The notes below the pieces were generated by a model, which saw only the letters and a list, made by a program, of their open reading frames with translations, ran no database searches and had not been told where the DNA came from. Shown one piece after another: positions 62,205-64,000 of a stretch of DNA of 64,000 bases (its first letter is position 1; the number at the start of each line of letters is the position of its first letter). Location of the stretch: assembly GCF_001465795.2 (NCBI RefSeq), contig NZ_CP013659.2:3118501-3182500 (forward strand). The letters are read 5' to 3'. The DNA is from Planococcus rifietoensis. Its GTDB lineage: Bacteria > Bacillota > Bacilli > Bacillales_A > Planococcaceae. A program made the translations under genes and the position numbers.

Positions 62205-62918
62205 TTAGCTGATCGGGGATTTGTTCGGCATGCCCGCTTTTCTCGGATATTTCTTCGGCGTTGCCTTGAATTTCCGGAACACTTGGATATGGCGTTCACT
62301 TTCTTCTACTGGCAAGAGGAAGGAATGCACAGCTTCCTGCTTCACTCCGAGCACTTGGAGCGCTTTGTCCGCGTCTTTCAGTTCATCGGTTGCGGATGCT
62401 GCTTTCATTGCGGCAAACACCCCTCCCTGTTTGACGAGCGGCACACAGAGTTCAGCGAGCACTGAGAGTCTTGCTACAGCGCGAGCGGTTACGATATCGT
62501 AGCTTTCGCGGTGCTGTGACTGGCCAAAATCTTCTGCGCGCGAGTGGACGAAAGAAACTTTGTCCAACCCTAAAGCTTCACTCAAATGATTCAAGAATTG
62601 GATTCGTTTGTTCAATGAATCGACGATCGTCACTTCGATATGCGGGAAGCAGATTTTTAGCGGGATGCTCGGAAAGCCAGCCCCTGCCCCGACGTCACAT
62701 AATGACAGCGGCTTGGTGAAATCCATGTAAAAGGCGGCACTGATGGAGTCGTAGAAATGCTTTAAATAGACATCTGCCTGATCCGTGATGGCTGTCAAAT
62801 TCATTTTTTCGTTCCATTCGACGAGTTCCTTGTAATAGATGCGGAATTGCTCCAACTGGCGCTCGGAAAGTTCGATGCCTTGTTGTTTCAATGCTTGCGC
62901 GAATTGCTGTTCGTTCAC
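62205..62918 (-). CDS. rsmG: 16S rRNA (guanine527-N7)-methyltransferase
   Basis: A 237-residue SAM-dependent methyltransferase (GidB). The SAM-binding region is seen as [17 protein letters not shown], followed by [14 protein letters not shown] and [14 protein letters not shown]. It methylates G527 in the 530 loop of 16S rRNA. A GTG start at 62918 with GGGGG seven bases upstream gives the normal family length; an upstream GTG at 62945 lacks a site. Confidence 0.96.
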   Translation of the reverse strand: MNEQQFAQALKQQGIELSERQLEQFRIYYKELVEWNEKMNLTAITDQADVYLKHFYDSISAAFYMDFTKPLSLCDVGAGAGFPSIPLKICFPHIEVTIVDSLNKRIQFLNHLSEALGLDKVSFVHSRAEDFGQSQHRESYDIVTARAVARLSVLAELCVPLVKQGGVFAAMKAASATDELKDADKALQVLGVKQEAVHSFLLPVEESERHIQVFRKFKATPKKYPRKAGMPNKSPIS

Positions 62919-63067
62919 TTTATGTCCCCCTCTCACCTGTCTCACCGCACATTTGCGGGAGCGGGATTAGCGTTTTTATGTAAAAGCAAATGGGCTGGCG
63001 GATACCAGCCCATTTCGAGTTCTGTTATGTGCTGGCGGCCATGCCGCCCAGTGAGCTCAAATCCCAA

Positions 63068-64000
63068 CTAGACTTTTGCGATTCTTCCTTGTTCAATATA
63101 CACCAATAAAATCGAAATGTCAGCAGGGTTGACGCCAGAAATGCGCGTGGCTTGCGCAATCGACAGCGGCTGTACTTCTTTCAGTTTGCCGCGTGCTTCC
63201 GTCGCAAGCCCTGAAATGGCATCGTAATCGATGTTTTCAGGAATCTTTTTATTCTCCATCTTCTTCAGCTTATCGACTTGCTGAAGGGATTTCTCGATAT
63301 AGCCTTCGTATTTCACATGGATCTCGACTTGCTCTTTCACTTCGTCGCTGAGCGCGATGTCGGATTCAGTTAAGGACGCGATCATGTCGTAATTCATTTC
63401 CGGGCGCTTCAACAGGTCGGCTGCGCGGATGCCGTCTTTCAGCTCGCTGCCTCCTGCGTTGCGTATCGCTTCCTGCGTTTGTTCGTTCGGCTTGATGATG
63501 ATGCCGCGCAGGCGCTTGATTTCTTCTTCGATATGATCTTTCTTCTCAAGAAAGCGTGCATAACGCTCTTCTGTGATCATGCCGAGCTGATAGCCGAGTT
63601 CTGTCAAACGCAAGTCAGCGTTATCGTGGCGCAGCAATAAGCGGTATTCGGCACGTGATGTCAACAAGCGGTAAGGCTCGCTTGTGCCTTTGGTGACCAA
63701 ATCGTCGATCAAAACGCCGATATACGCATCCGAACGGCTGAGGATGACTTCTTCTTTGCCGAGCACTTTCGCTGCGGCATTGATGCCTGCCATAAGCCCC
63801 TGTCCCGCTGCTTCTTCGTAGCCGGACGTGCCGTTGATTTGTCCTGCTGTATAAAGATTGGTGATTTGTTTGGATTCAAGCGTCGGCCATAATTGCGTCG
63901 GCACGATGGCATCGTATTCGATCGCATAGCCTGAACGCATCATATCGGCCTTCTCAAGCCCTGGAATCGATTCGAGTAGCTTGCGCTGAACGTGTTCCGG
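63068..64000 (-). CDS. mnmG: tRNA uridine-5-carboxymethylaminomethyl modification enzyme MnmG (N-terminus beyond the window)
   Basis: The last 310 residues of GidA/MnmG are present; the frame is open to the window end. Recognisable parts are [24 protein letters not shown], cut here to its core [10 protein letters not shown], then [12 protein letters not shown] and [20 protein letters not shown], and the C-terminal [11 protein letters not shown]. With MnmE it modifies wobble uridines of tRNAs using FAD and methylene-THF. The FAD-binding N-terminus lies beyond 64000. Confidence 0.97.
   Translation of the reverse strand, partial: PEHVQRKLLESIPGLEKADMMRSGYAIEYDAIVPTQLWPTLESKQITNLYTAGQINGTSGYEEAAGQGLMAGINAAAKVLGKEEVILSRSDAYIGVLIDDLVTKGTSEPYRLLTSRAEYRLLLRHDNADLRLTELGYQLGMITEERYARFLEKKDHIEEEIKRLRGIIIKPNEQTQEAIRNAGGSELKDGIRAADLLKRPEMNYDMIASLTESDIALSDEVKEQVEIHVKYEGYIEKSLQQVDKLKKMENKKIPENIDYDAISGLATEARGKLKEVQPLSIAQATRISGVNPADISILLVYIEQGRIAKV

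Overview
The window looks like the origin-proximal (left-arm) part of the chromosome of a mid-GC Bacillota, most likely a Planococcaceae member such as Planococcus. This rests on gene order, not on any search. From about 32 kb to the right edge the order is the conserved Bacillales block: rlmH, htrA-type protease, walJ-walI-walH-walK-walR, purA, dnaB, rplI, gdpP, yybS, rpsR-ssb-rpsF, ychF, DUF951, parB-parA, noc, rsmG, mnmG (cut by the window end). Nearly all of it is on the minus strand, reading away from an oriC that must lie beyond base 64000. Three perfect parS sites and a cluster of DnaA boxes support this placement.

Bases 1-33900 are an accessory, mostly metabolic region. From the left: a partial esterase; a SAM-riboswitch-controlled operon (amino-acid ABC transporter plus homocysteine methyltransferase); a divergent sarcosine-oxidase-like flavoenzyme; a ribose/inositol-type sugar ABC operon with a Gfo/Idh/MocA dehydrogenase, a LacI regulator and a divergent TIM-barrel isomerase; a PerR-type ahpC-ahpF operon; a nucleoside deaminase; a beta-glucosidase operon (binding protein, two permeases, LacI, GH1); a DUF4317 protein; an AEC carrier; a 2-hydroxycarboxylate transporter with a CitA/CitB-like two-component system; and several single genes (NAD(P)-binding protein, nucleoside hydrolase, DUF4230, GNAT, SDR, DUF1846).

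The most unusual content is non-coding. Two gene-free gaps in the core block (42.5-43.3 kb and 51.4-53.3 kb) hold arrays of a ~246-bp tandem repeat. Every intact unit carries an ~87-nt imperfect hairpin whose arms differ between units by compensatory changes. Both arrays run in the same direction and end in the same ~210-bp GC-rich module. One unit is interrupted by another hairpin-forming repeat that also occurs at 36.5 kb and, in part, at 55.5 kb. A separate ~150-bp GC-rich repeat lies between genes at 5.4, 25.5 and 55.4 kb.

Two genes (walH and the DUF1846 gene) appear frameshifted by one-base differences in short A-runs. These could be real mutations, slippage sites or sequencing errors. 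No rRNA, tRNA, CRISPR array, prophage or insertion-sequence transposase was seen.
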